17,859 nucleotides of DNA from Clostridiales bacterium (lineage in GTDB: Bacteria > Bacillota > Clostridia > WRLR01). The DNA lies in NCBI GenBank assembly GCA_031263625.1, contig JAISFK010000520.1, positions 1 through 17,859 of the forward strand, written 5' to 3'. How positions within the stretch are numbered: the first letter of the stretch is position 1; the number at the start of each line of letters is the position of its first letter. Below the pieces are notes generated by a model. That model ran no database searches. It had not been told where the DNA came from and was given only the letters and a program-made list of their open reading frames with translations. Shown here piece by piece: positions 1-6,853 of the stretch. The position numbers and the translations under genes are program-made.

Positions 1-180
1 ATCATGGCGCCAAACGACGTCATCGACTATGTCGTCGTGCATGAGCTCGCCCATATCAGGCAGCACAACCACTCGCCCGCGTTCTGGGCGGTCGTGGCCA
101 AGTACATGCCGGACTACAAGGCCCGGCGCGACGGGCTGAAGGCGTTGCGCGCGAAGCTGGCCGCCGAAAACTGGGACTGA
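1..180 (+). CDS. YgjP-like zinc metallopeptidase domain protein, C-terminal fragment
   Basis: The frame is open from the first base of the window and ends with TGA at 178-180, so only the last 59 residues are present; the N-terminus lies upstream. The fragment carries HELAH (residues 15-19 of the fragment) and, a few residues on, HSPAFW. The HExxH plus downstream H-S-x-x-F-W arrangement is typical of the YgjP/DUF45 (SprT-like) metal-dependent hydrolase family, in which the two histidines of HExxH and a further histidine bind zinc. The basic tail (YKARRDGLK) is also typical. The substrate of this family is not well established, and nothing here links it to the pilus operon that follows after a 139-bp gap. 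The family call is confident; the function is not. Confidence 0.85.
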   Translation: MMAPNDVIDYVVVHELAHIRQHNHSPAFWAVVAKYMPDYKARRDGLKALRAKLAAENWD

Positions 181-250
181 GCGCGGGCCCGCCCACGCGA
201 GCCTGCGGCACATGCCGATTATGCCACGCTCTAAATTATTTAAAAAACTA

Positions 251-282
251 TTGCGCTCGCTGGGAATATATGGTATTATAAT
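251..282 (+). promoter_or_regulatory. Candidate promoter of the Tad operon
   Basis: TATAAT at 277-282 lies in an AT-rich island about 38 bp upstream of the first pilus gene. The best upstream hexamer is TTGCGC at 251-256, but the spacer is then 20 bp, longer than ideal, so the -35 assignment is weak. A dyad (282-305) covers the expected transcription start. Confidence 0.45.
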
Positions 283-305
283 GTCAAATAATAGAAAATT
301 TGGCA
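282..305. repeat. Dyad over the Tad operon transcription start
   Basis: TGTCAAAT (282-289) and ATTTGGCA (298-305) are inverted with an 8-bp spacer: seven Watson-Crick pairs and one G-T. It begins at the last base of the -10 hexamer, where an operator would sit. No regulator is assigned. Confidence 0.45.
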
Positions 306-319
306 TATAGAGGGCGCAA

Positions 320-1552
320 ATGCTATTCTTCAAGCGAAAATTCATTGTCGGGGTCATCTGCCTGGCTGTTTCGGGGCTATTGGCCTGGAAGCTTCTGGAC
401 ATAGCCGAGGGCACAAAGGAAACGGTCTATGTGCTCAGGGTCGCGCAGAAAGTGGAAAAGGGCGCGAAAATCACCGGCGACATGTTCCGAAGCGTGGAGA
501 TAGGCTCCTACGGCGTCGAGAGCGGGACGCTCTTTTCCGGGGAAGGGCTGGAGGGTAAGTACGCCGCCGCTGACTTATTCCCGCAGGACAATCTGACGTT
601 GGACAAATTCACCGAGTACGAAAAAATAATCGACAATTACGTGCAAAAAGCGCAGCGGGACGGCAAGGTCGCCGTGTCAGTCACTGTCAAGGGCATATCT
701 GCGGCCGTTTCGGGCAAGCTGGTAAAAGGCGACGTCGTTTCCGTCCTTGTGTTCGTGAACGAGGGCGGGCAGGGCGCGAGCAAGGGGCATGTGGACATGC
801 GCCCGGAGCTGGCGTACATGGAAATCGCCGCGATAACAGACAGCAAGGCGATCGACATGAACTACGACCCGGAGCGCGAGCAGGAGCCGGACAAGCTCAA
901 AAACGCCGGCGACAGCGCTTTCCCGATGTCAGTGATGTTTTTGGCGGACGAGATTCAGGCGCTGCGGCTTGTCGAGGCGGAGAATATCGGCAACATCCAT
1001 TTGGTGTTCAGGGGCAGGGGCGCGTATGGCGAATCGTTGCTGCTTGGGCAGGCGGCCGGCGAACCCGCGCGGGGGGAAGCGCTGCATGCTGGCGCGAGCG
1101 CGGGCGGGCAGCCGGGCGAGGCGAGCGAGGGGGCGGCGGCAGGCGAAGCGTATGCGGGGAGCGATGTTGCAGGAGATGGCGTCCCAGTTGGCGGCGCGGA
1201 AGAAGGTTATGACTCTGTTGCCAGCGGCGCCGCAGGAGATGGTGCTCAGGGCAGTATTGCAGGATATGGCGTCCCAGCCGGCGGCGCGGCGAATGTTGGC
1301 CGCGCCGATGCGGCGGCAGGCGAAGCGTATGCGGGCGGTGGCACTGCGGCAGAGGCGAAGCCCACCGGGGGTGGCGCCGTAGCAGAGGCGGAATCAGCCG
1401 AACCCAGTGCTGCGGTGGGGACGGAACCCGCCGAGGGAGGCGCTGCGGCGGGGACGGACGCCGCCGTGGGAGGCATTGCGGCAGAGGCGGAACCCGCCTG
1501 GGACGGCGGCGCATCAAGCAAAATCACGGATGCGGACTTTATGCTGGAATAG
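320..1552 (+). CDS. CpaB/RcpC-like SAF-domain pilus assembly protein with Ala/Gly-rich tail
   Basis: The 410-residue product starts at an ATG preceded by GAGGG (about 310-314). A short basic N-terminus is followed by one membrane segment (residues about 8-26), then a SAF-type region (about 37-100, with VEKGAKITGDMF and a further beta-rich part to about 235). This architecture matches CpaB/RcpC, which in Tad systems is envelope-anchored and aids pilus assembly; in diderms it works with the secretin, which is absent here. From about residue 240 to 395 the protein is a low-complexity Ala/Gly/Glu tail built from degenerate repeats, for example AAGEAYAG twice (DNA about 1136-1158 and 1311-1333). 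Such a tail is not part of the usual family and should lie outside the membrane if topology is N-in. The gene heads the pilus operon, and its last codons are reiterated in the spacer that follows. Family call by architecture; tail function unknown. Confidence 0.8.
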   Translation: MLFFKRKFIVGVICLAVSGLLAWKLLDIAEGTKETVYVLRVAQKVEKGAKITGDMFRSVEIGSYGVESGTLFSGEGLEGKYAAADLFPQDNLTLDKFTEYEKIIDNYVQKAQRDGKVAVSVTVKGISAAVSGKLVKGDVVSVLVFVNEGGQGASKGHVDMRPELAYMEIAAITDSKAIDMNYDPEREQEPDKLKNAGDSAFPMSVMFLADEIQALRLVEAENIGNIHLVFRGRGAYGESLLLGQAAGEPARGEALHAGASAGGQPGEASEGAAAGEAYAGSDVAGDGVPVGGAEEGYDSVASGAAGDGAQGSIAGYGVPAGGAANVGRADAAAGEAYAGGGTAAEAKPTGGGAVAEAESAEPSAAVGTEPAEGGAAAGTDAAVGGIAAEAEPAWDGGASSKITDADFMLE

Positions 1553-1651
1553 GCTGGAATAAAGCTGAAATGATGTTGGAATAAAGCTGGAATAAAGTTG
1601 GAATGATACCAAAATAATGCTGGAATGAAGCTGAAATGAGGCTGGAATGAG
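1543..1651 (+). repeat. Ten-unit 11-bp tandem array with a stop codon in nearly every unit
   Basis: The consensus is GCTGGAATRAN. Unit 1 (1543-1552, 10 bp) is the 3' end of the CpaB-like gene including its TAG; units 2-10 of exactly 11 bp start at 1553, 1564, 1575, 1586, 1597, 1608, 1619, 1630 and 1641. Each unit has TAA, TGA or TAG at the same place. Since 11 is not a multiple of 3, successive stops rotate through all three frames. Unit 7 is the most diverged (ACCAAAATAAT). Confidence 0.9.
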
Positions 1652-1663
1652 GCGCGGCAGGAT

Positions 1664-2410
1664 ATGCTGATATCGGTATGGGGAAAGAACGGCGCCGGGA
1701 AGAGCACGATCTCGGCGAATCTGGCGTGCTGGCTCGCCATAAAGGGCAGCAGGACAGCCTTGGTTGGCGCGAACAGATTTTATGGCGCCATCCAGCACTA
1801 TTTCGGGCTCGACCTTGGCCCGGAGCAGTCGCTGCGCAACGTCCTGTCGGAGAAGGACAGCATGGACATACGCCGTTGCTTCGTGGAATACGGCCAGCTC
1901 AAGGCGCTGTCGGTCGCGTCGCTCTCCAACGAGGACGACGTGATCGGCCGCCAGCGAATGAGGCCGGAAACCGCGGCGCGCTTTCTGGAGCTGACGGACA
2001 GGAGCTTCGAGCGAACGATCATCGACTGCGACGAGTCAACGGACGACGCGCTGTCCATGCTGAGCCTCGTCATGTCGGACAAGGTGCTGTACGTCACAAA
2101 GCCGGGCGTCCAGTTCGCCGTGTTCGCGAGAGCCTGCGAGAGCCTTGTCGGCGGGTTGCGCATCGAAGACAAGCTCCGCGTCGTGTGCAACGCGGACAAA
2201 AGGCGGCAGGAACTGTCGGACTGCGGCGCGTTCAACGTCAAAAAGGACATTTTCGCGCTGCCGTACTGCAGGGACGTCGAAAGCTCAGGGGACGCGGGCA
2301 AGCCGTTCATGCTGGCGAGGGGGGCGGGCAGGCGCGGCTCGCGCTATCGGCGCGCCTTGGGCGAAATCGGGCTATGGCTCGAAAAGCCGGGCGCGGACGG
2401 CCAGGCGTGA
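1664..2410 (+). CDS. tadZ: TadZ/CpaE-like ParA/MinD-family ATPase
   Basis: The 248-residue product begins with a deviant Walker A motif, GKNGAGKST at residues 7-15, carrying both the signature lysine (K8) and the P-loop lysine (K13) of the ParA/MinD superfamily. A Walker-B-like strand, TIIDCDES, lies near residue 125. Between the CpaB-like gene and tadA this is the position of TadZ/CpaE, which in characterised systems localises the pilus machine at the pole. It lacks the N-terminal receiver-like domain of many CpaE proteins. The ATG is preceded only by GCAGG immediately upstream, so initiation looks weak; a minisatellite with stops in all frames lies just before. After the TGA, another frame stays open to TAA at 2499-2501 and encodes a Ser/Gly/Ala-rich stretch, possibly an old C-terminal tail lost by frameshift (inference). 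Confidence 0.8.
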   Translation: MLISVWGKNGAGKSTISANLACWLAIKGSRTALVGANRFYGAIQHYFGLDLGPEQSLRNVLSEKDSMDIRRCFVEYGQLKALSVASLSNEDDVIGRQRMRPETAARFLELTDRSFERTIIDCDESTDDALSMLSLVMSDKVLYVTKPGVQFAVFARACESLVGGLRIEDKLRVVCNADKRRQELSDCGAFNVKKDIFALPYCRDVESSGDAGKPFMLARGAGRRGSRYRRALGEIGLWLEKPGADGQA

Positions 2411-2661
2411 GCGGGCGCCCGCAAAGCGGCGGCGCAGCGGACAGAGCGGGAGCGCGACATCAGACGGAAGCGGCGCGGCGAATGGCGCGGGCGCGCAATA
2501 ACAGCAGGCAAAAACAGCGGAGGCGGGGCAACACGGGCGGCGGCACTGGCGCACGGCAAGCGAGTGGCATGAGAGCGCAACAATAGGGGAAGCAACAGGG
2601 GTAGCGCAAGTGAATGGCGCGGGTGCGCAATAACAGCAGGCGAAAACAGCGGAGGCGGGGC
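2411..2661. other. GC-rich repetitive spacer between tadZ and tadA
   Basis: This 251-bp stretch holds no gene I can support. It contains both copies of a 50-bp direct repeat and the ribosome-binding site of tadA. Open frames on either strand are low-complexity Arg/Ala/Gly sequence with no domain. Confidence 0.7.
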
Positions 2662-2662
2662 A
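2481..2662 (+). repeat. 50-bp direct repeat carrying stop plus ribosome-binding site
   Basis: Copies at 2481-2530 and 2613-2662 differ at two positions (C/T at copy position 12, A/G at position 30). They are 132 bp apart, a multiple of three. Both contain GCGCAATAA and GCGGAGGCGGGGCA; only the second is followed by TGGG, giving the ATG of tadA, while the first continues ACAC and has no start codon. Confidence 0.9.
2651..2655 (+). promoter_or_regulatory. Ribosome-binding site deciding the tadA start
   Basis: GGAGG at 2651-2655 is 6 nt before ATG 2662. The upstream in-frame ATG at 2614 lies in the direct repeat, has no such site, and would add 16 mostly basic residues. Confidence 0.75.
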
Positions 2663-4101
2663 TGGGCGAGGATTTTGATGTCAGGCAGCTGATATACGAG
2701 CAGACGGCAAAGAAGCTCGGCAGCGGCGGCGAGAAAAATTCAGGGGAAAACTACAAGAGCTACGGCGAGGCGCTGGCCATCATCAGGGACATCATGAACA
2801 TCAGCCACACGTCCGAGCTGTCGGCAATCCTTGAGGACCCCAACGCGGCCGACTACATCAAGTTCCTGATAGCGCGCTACGTCCGCGAGCACGAGATCAA
2901 CGTGGAGGGCATGGAAAGCCTATCGACGCTCGTGAACGCGCTCTACGACAGCATGGCGGGCTTTGATTTCCTGACGGAGTACATCTACCGCGACGACGTC
3001 GAGGAGATCAACGGGAACGCGTGGGACGACATAGAAATCGTCACGAGCGCCGGGTGGGAGAAAACGGGCCGGCGCTTCGCGTCGCCGAGGCAGTGCCTCG
3101 ACATAGTGAAAAAAATGATGCAGCTGGGCGGCGTCATCATCGACGGGCAGAGGCCGACGGCGGATTCGTACATAACGCGGGGGATCAGGGTGTCGGCGAT
3201 CATACCGCCGTGCGTGGACGACGACTGCGGGGCCGTGTTCTCCATCCGCAAGCAGAAGAACGTCGTGTTCGCGCGGGAGCAGCTGCTGGCGCTCGGCACG
3301 GCGACGCGCGACGAGCTGGACTTTCTGGAGCTGTGCCTGAACCACGGCGTGAGCGTGGGGCTGGCGGGCGCGACCGGATCGGGCAAGACGGCCGACATAG
3401 CGTACCTGCTGAGCAGGGTTCCCGCGGACAAGCGCATTTTCACAATCGAGGACACGCGCGAGCTGAACAATATAATAAGGAAAGACGGGCAGGGCCTGGC
3501 GCTGAACAGGGTCATCCACGCAAAGACAAAGCCCAGCGACAACCCCAAGCTGGCGATTGACGCCGAAACGCTGCTGAAGCGCTCGCTCAGGTTCCACCCG
3601 GACATACTCGTGCCGGCCGAGATGAGGGGCGCGGAGGCGATGACCGCGCAGGAGGCCGGGCGCACGGGGCACACCGTGCTGGCGACGCTGCACGCCTCCA
3701 CCGCCCTCGCCGCGTACACGCGGATCCTGACGATGTGCATGATGTCGGGCACAAAGCTCTCCGAGGATCTGATGCTCAGGCTGATCATCGAGGCGTTCCC
3801 GATCATAGCGTTCAAAGTCCAGCTGCCGGACGGATCGAGAAAGTTCATGAGGATCATCGAGGCGGACGACTACCGCGACGGCAGGATCGCCAGCAGGACG
3901 ATTTTCAGCTACGTCGTGAAAGGCAGGCAGATGGACGGCTCGAACAGCAGGATAGAGAGAATGATCGGCGAGCATTGCAGGGCGGGCGCCATATCGGACG
4001 GCCTTGCCGAGAGGCTGCTCGCGCACGGCGCCGACGCGGGCGAGATCAGGCGCTTCGCGCGGGACGGGTGGGAAGCGGGCAGGCTAGGCGCCGAGGGCTG
4101 A
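2662..4101 (+). CDS. tadA: TadA/CpaF-type pilus assembly ATPase
   Basis: The 479-residue product is the secretion ATPase expected to power Flp/Tad pilus assembly at the cytoplasmic face, as a hexamer (family knowledge). Walker A is GATGSGKT (residues 236-243, K242). The Walker B region is DILVPAEMRG (314-323, with E320), and the downstream histidine element reads GHTVLATLHAST. The N-terminal CpaF-like region includes DFLTEYIYRDDVEEING, the expected part before the core, so length and order are normal. ATG 2662 is chosen over 2614 because of GGAGG six nt upstream and because the extra residues come from a duplicated repeat. tadB follows after a 163-bp spacer filled with copies of this gene's own 3' end. 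Reading through the TGA stays open for 26 codons and ends in WEAGRPSAEG-stop, closely echoing the genuine terminus WEAGRLGAEG. Confidence 0.95.
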   Translation: MGEDFDVRQLIYEQTAKKLGSGGEKNSGENYKSYGEALAIIRDIMNISHTSELSAILEDPNAADYIKFLIARYVREHEINVEGMESLSTLVNALYDSMAGFDFLTEYIYRDDVEEINGNAWDDIEIVTSAGWEKTGRRFASPRQCLDIVKKMMQLGGVIIDGQRPTADSYITRGIRVSAIIPPCVDDDCGAVFSIRKQKNVVFAREQLLALGTATRDELDFLELCLNHGVSVGLAGATGSGKTADIAYLLSRVPADKRIFTIEDTRELNNIIRKDGQGLALNRVIHAKTKPSDNPKLAIDAETLLKRSLRFHPDILVPAEMRGAEAMTAQEAGRTGHTVLATLHASTALAAYTRILTMCMMSGTKLSEDLMLRLIIEAFPIIAFKVQLPDGSRKFMRIIEADDYRDGRIASRTIFSYVVKGRQMDGSNSRIERMIGEHCRAGAISDGLAERLLAHGADAGEIRRFARDGWEAGRLGAEG

Positions 4102-4242
4102 CAATGGGGAGTAATGGGGGAGGCAGGCTCGGCGCAGAGAGCTGATAAATGGGAAGCGGGCAGGCCAAGCGCAGAGGGCTGATAAAGGGGAGTAAGGGGG
4201 AGCAGGCTTGGCAGGAGAGGCGGGCTAGGCGCCGAAAACTGA
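4069..4242 (+). repeat. Four reiterations of the tadA 3' end including its stop codon
   Basis: Copy 1 (4069-4101) is the gene terminus, TGA at 4099. Copy 2 (4121-4145), copy 3 (4150-4182, 3 mismatches in 33 bp to copy 1, in the same frame) and copy 4 (4218-4242) follow. Read in their own frames they end GRLGAEG, GRLGAES, GRPSAEG and GLGAEN, each followed by TGA; copies 2-4 run on directly as TGATAAA. Confidence 0.9.
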
Positions 4243-4264
4243 TAAAGGGGAGGCGGATCGCTAA

Positions 4265-5194
4265 ATGCTTAATATGAATATGCTGGGCGTCGGGGTGTTT
4301 TTCTCCGCTTTTGTCGGGCTGTTGCGCCTATTCGGCCTCACGCCCCTCTCAATCGCGCGGGGGAGCAAGTTTTTCAGCGCGAGGGCGCCGCGCAAGAAAT
4401 GGCGGCCGGAGGCCGGGCTGCTCAAAAACAGCCGCCGCTTCGCCCAATACAGGCTAAAGCTCGCGGCCATCCTGAAAAACAGCGCGTTTGAAACGGACAT
4501 CGGGGGATTTTTGCGCGTCAAGGCGCTGGCCGCCATGATCGGGCTGTCCGTCGGGCTGCTCATGAAGAACCCGGCCCTCGGCGGCGTGCTGCTCTTCGGG
4601 CTGTTTTGGGCGCCGGACATATATTTTGGCGCCGCTTCGGTGAAATACTCAAGGGCGGTGGACGAATCCATAGAAACGGCGATGAGCGTCATCACCAATT
4701 CATATCTTCAGAACGAGGACATAAAAAGCTCGATCCTGGAAAACATCGGGCGCATAGACGAGCCGCTGCGCGGCGTGTTCAGGGAGTTTTTGGCCGAAAC
4801 CGGCTTCGTTGACGCGAGCGTGCCGAACGCGATTGCGCGGATGAAGCAAAAAGCGGGCAACTGCTATTTTGCGGACTGGTGCGACATCCTGCTCCAGTGC
4901 CAGGACGACCATGAGCTGAAATACGTGCTGCCGTCCATCGTGTCGAAGCTGAACAGCGTGAAAAAGATGCAGATCGAGCTGGACACGATGATGCTGGACA
5001 TATATAAGGAGTTTGTGTACGTCGTCGGCATTGTGATACTGAATCTGCCGCTGATGCTGCTGATCAACGCAGAATGGGCGCGCGTGCTCTTTGGCACGAC
5101 CGTGGGCAAGCTCGCCGTGGCATTTTGCTTTGCCGTAATTTTCGCGGCCTCGTCGTACGTGGCCTCGGTGAACAAATCTCTGACAAGGATGTGA
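4265..5194 (+). CDS. tadB: TadB-like type II secretion F-domain membrane protein
   Basis: The 309-residue product follows tadA and has the layout of TadB: an N-terminal membrane segment (about 6-23), a basic cytoplasmic stretch, two hydrophobic segments (about 87-103 and 107-125), a helical cytoplasmic region from about 130 to 245 (the T2SSF domain), and two C-terminal membrane segments (about 247-267 and 280-302). TadB and TadC form the inner-membrane platform that transmits motion from the TadA ATPase to pilin (family knowledge). GGGGAGG (4247-4253) is 11 nt before ATG 4265; in-frame ATGs at 4274 and 4280 are possible alternatives. The stop at 5192-5194 almost abuts the next gene, indicating co-translation. 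Confidence 0.85.
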   Translation: MLNMNMLGVGVFFSAFVGLLRLFGLTPLSIARGSKFFSARAPRKKWRPEAGLLKNSRRFAQYRLKLAAILKNSAFETDIGGFLRVKALAAMIGLSVGLLMKNPALGGVLLFGLFWAPDIYFGAASVKYSRAVDESIETAMSVITNSYLQNEDIKSSILENIGRIDEPLRGVFREFLAETGFVDASVPNAIARMKQKAGNCYFADWCDILLQCQDDHELKYVLPSIVSKLNSVKKMQIELDTMMLDIYKEFVYVVGIVILNLPLMLLINAEWARVLFGTTVGKLAVAFCFAVIFAASSYVASVNKSLTRM

Positions 5195-5199
5195 GCGCG

Positions 5200-5366
5200 A
5201 TGGGCGCGATGGGCATGGCGGGCGCGACGGGCATGATAGGCGCGATATGCGCGGCGGGCGCAATAGTGGCGGCGGGCGGCGCGACAGGCGCGGCGAGCGC
5301 GGCGCCCCCGATAGGCGCTGCAGGCGTTGCAGGCGCAACGGGCATGGCGGGCGCGACGGGCGCCAT
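5200..5366 (+). repeat. Degenerate Gly/Ala/Met-coding repeats at the tadC 5' end
   Basis: The string GGCATGGCGGGCGCGACGGG occurs at 5213-5232 and again at 5341-5360, with related GGCGCGAYRGGC units between. The reading frame is kept. Confidence 0.7.
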
Positions 5367-6261
5367 GATACTGTGCGTTTCGGGGCTGGCCGCCGCCGCC
5401 GTCTTCATGATGGCGACGTCGTTTGCGGCCGTCTCCGGCGCCGGGGCCGGCAAAATGCTGAAAAAGCTCCGCCAGGCCGGCGCCCGGAAGGCCGGGAGCA
5501 AATACAGGCGAGCGGGCGCCAGCCCCAAGCGCGAGATCAAGGTCGGGCGCCTGCACAGGGCGATAGCGCGGCTGGTCAGGCTGCCGCCCGGCCGCAGGGA
5601 CAGCTTCGCCAGAAAGCTGAAAAGGGCCGGCTACAGCTGCGCATCGGAGGAGTTTTACGCGGACGCGATCCTTGACGCCGCGAGGCTCATCCTGCTCGCG
5701 CCGCTGCTCGCGCTCGCCAACATCGGCATAGCGGCGATGGCCTCGGCCGTTCTGGGCGTCAGCCTGTATTACAGGAAGCTCAGCCTCCCGGACGAAAGGC
5801 TGCGCGCGATGGGCGGCGAGATCATAAACGAGCTGCCGCGCTTTGTGAGCGTGATAAACTACAGCATGGCCACCGACAGGGATCTGATAAGGACGATAGA
5901 GAAGTACCTGAAGATATGCAAGCCCGCGTTTCGGTACGACCTTGAGCTGCTGCTGTTGGAGATGAAAAGCAGGAACAACGCCGAAGCGCTCAAAAACTTT
6001 GACGAGCGGATCGGCGTCCCGCAGCTGTCGTCGTTTATCTCCGGCCTGATCGACGCCGACCGGGGAATAGATCAGCGCACGTTCTTTTACATGGTTGACG
6101 AAAACATGAAGCAGCTGTTCATCGAAAATATGAAGCGCGAGCTGGGCAAGCGCCCGGCAAAGATCAGAAAGGCCATCATCGCGGCCGGGCTGTGCATGTT
6201 TGTGCTGTACCTGGTTCCGATCGGCTCGCAGCTGGTCGAGGGGTTTGACATGTTCAGGTAG
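5200..6261 (+). CDS. tadC: TadC-like type II secretion F-domain protein with expanded N-terminus
   Basis: From ATG 5200 the product is 353 residues. Residues 1-55 are Gly/Ala/Met repeats (GMAGATGM near the start and again near residue 46), followed by a membrane segment (ILCVSGLAAAAVFMM, about 57-72), a basic region, a segment near 160-190, a helical F-domain region containing INELPRFVSVINYSMATD, and a C-terminal membrane segment ending about 20 residues from the stop. The last part clearly belongs to the TadB/TadC family. The start is uncertain: AAGG (5185-5188) is 11 nt before ATG 5200; GTG 5191 overlaps the tadB stop; ATG 5365 would remove the repeats and begin at the first membrane segment. 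Its role is expected to be the second platform protein beside TadB. Confidence 0.8.
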   Translation: MGAMGMAGATGMIGAICAAGAIVAAGGATGAASAAPPIGAAGVAGATGMAGATGAMILCVSGLAAAAVFMMATSFAAVSGAGAGKMLKKLRQAGARKAGSKYRRAGASPKREIKVGRLHRAIARLVRLPPGRRDSFARKLKRAGYSCASEEFYADAILDAARLILLAPLLALANIGIAAMASAVLGVSLYYRKLSLPDERLRAMGGEIINELPRFVSVINYSMATDRDLIRTIEKYLKICKPAFRYDLELLLLEMKSRNNAEALKNFDERIGVPQLSSFISGLIDADRGIDQRTFFYMVDENMKQLFIENMKRELGKRPAKIRKAIIAAGLCMFVLYLVPIGSQLVEGFDMFR

Positions 6262-6289
6262 AATATTTTGTGGCGGGGAGGGCAATGGA

Positions 6290-6853
6290 ATGGCGAAAAT
6301 CAGGCGGAACGGCAGGCGCGGGGCGGCGCGGGCGCGCGCCGCGCAACGGCAGGCGAAACGGGGGCGCGCGAAACGGGCGGCGCCGGCAGGCGTGGCAGCA
6401 TCGGCGCGGGGCGTGGCGGCGGGAGGCATGCTGGCTGTGCCGGCGGGCGTGCGGGTTGCGGCGCTAGGGGGCATGGCGACCGCAGCGAAAAACGCAATGG
6501 CCGCAGCGGAGAGCGCGGCTGGCGCGCGGGGCAGTGCGGCAACGGCGCTGGCGCACACGGAGGCGGCGCCAGCGGGCGTGGCGGCATTCGCGCGAGGCGC
6601 GCTGGCCTCGCCGGCGATCATGCTGGTTGCGGCGCGGGGCATGGCGGCATCGGCGCGGGGAGCACAGCCGCGCGCGCGGCGGCGGCGCCGGGCCGGGATC
6701 ATGGCGGAGAGCGGGGAGGGGTTCATAGACGTGCTTGTCAAAATGCTGATAGTCGTGGTCGTCGGCGCCGTGCTGCTGAGCATCATGCGCACGGCCGTCC
6801 CGCAGCTGTTCAGCGACATGATTGACAAGATCAGGAGCGTGTTCGAGCTATGA
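6290..6853 (+). CDS. DUF6133-like Flp/Tad pilin candidate with Arg/Ala-rich leader
   Basis: The C-terminal 50 residues are the recognisable part: ESGEGFIDVLVKMLIVVV, a single hydrophobic helix and an amphipathic end (MIDKIRSVFEL). This matches my memory of DUF6133 proteins (GEGYIDxxVKxLI then GALLL), small pilin-like proteins of clostridial Tad loci, so this is the likely major pilus subunit (inference). From ATG 6290, with GGGGAGG at 6275-6281 eight nt upstream, the product is 187 residues and the first 137 are an Arg/Ala/Gly low-complexity extension containing two related blocks (APAGVAASARG and APAGVAAFARG). Known relatives have a leader of roughly 25 residues. ATG 6701 (50-residue product) is an alternative start but has no convincing ribosome-binding site. 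The stop overlaps the next ATG by 4 nt. Confidence 0.65.
   Translation: MAKIRRNGRRGAARARAAQRQAKRGRAKRAAPAGVAASARGVAAGGMLAVPAGVRVAALGGMATAAKNAMAAAESAAGARGSAATALAHTEAAPAGVAAFARGALASPAIMLVAARGMAASARGAQPRARRRRRAGIMAESGEGFIDVLVKMLIVVVVGAVLLSIMRTAVPQLFSDMIDKIRSVFEL

Noticed and set aside
181..319. c-di-GMP or other riboswitch upstream of the pilus operon
   Set aside because: No conserved aptamer strings or terminator/antiterminator pair seen; the region is explained by a promoter and a dyad.
1543..1651. CRISPR array
   Set aside because: Units are 11 bp, directly adjacent and without spacers. The other arrays in the window also lack the repeat-spacer structure.
1678..2586. 302-codon + strand frame overlapping tadZ
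   Set aside because: Arg/Gly/His-rich shadow frame; tadZ in the neighbouring frame has the P-loop and normal protein composition.
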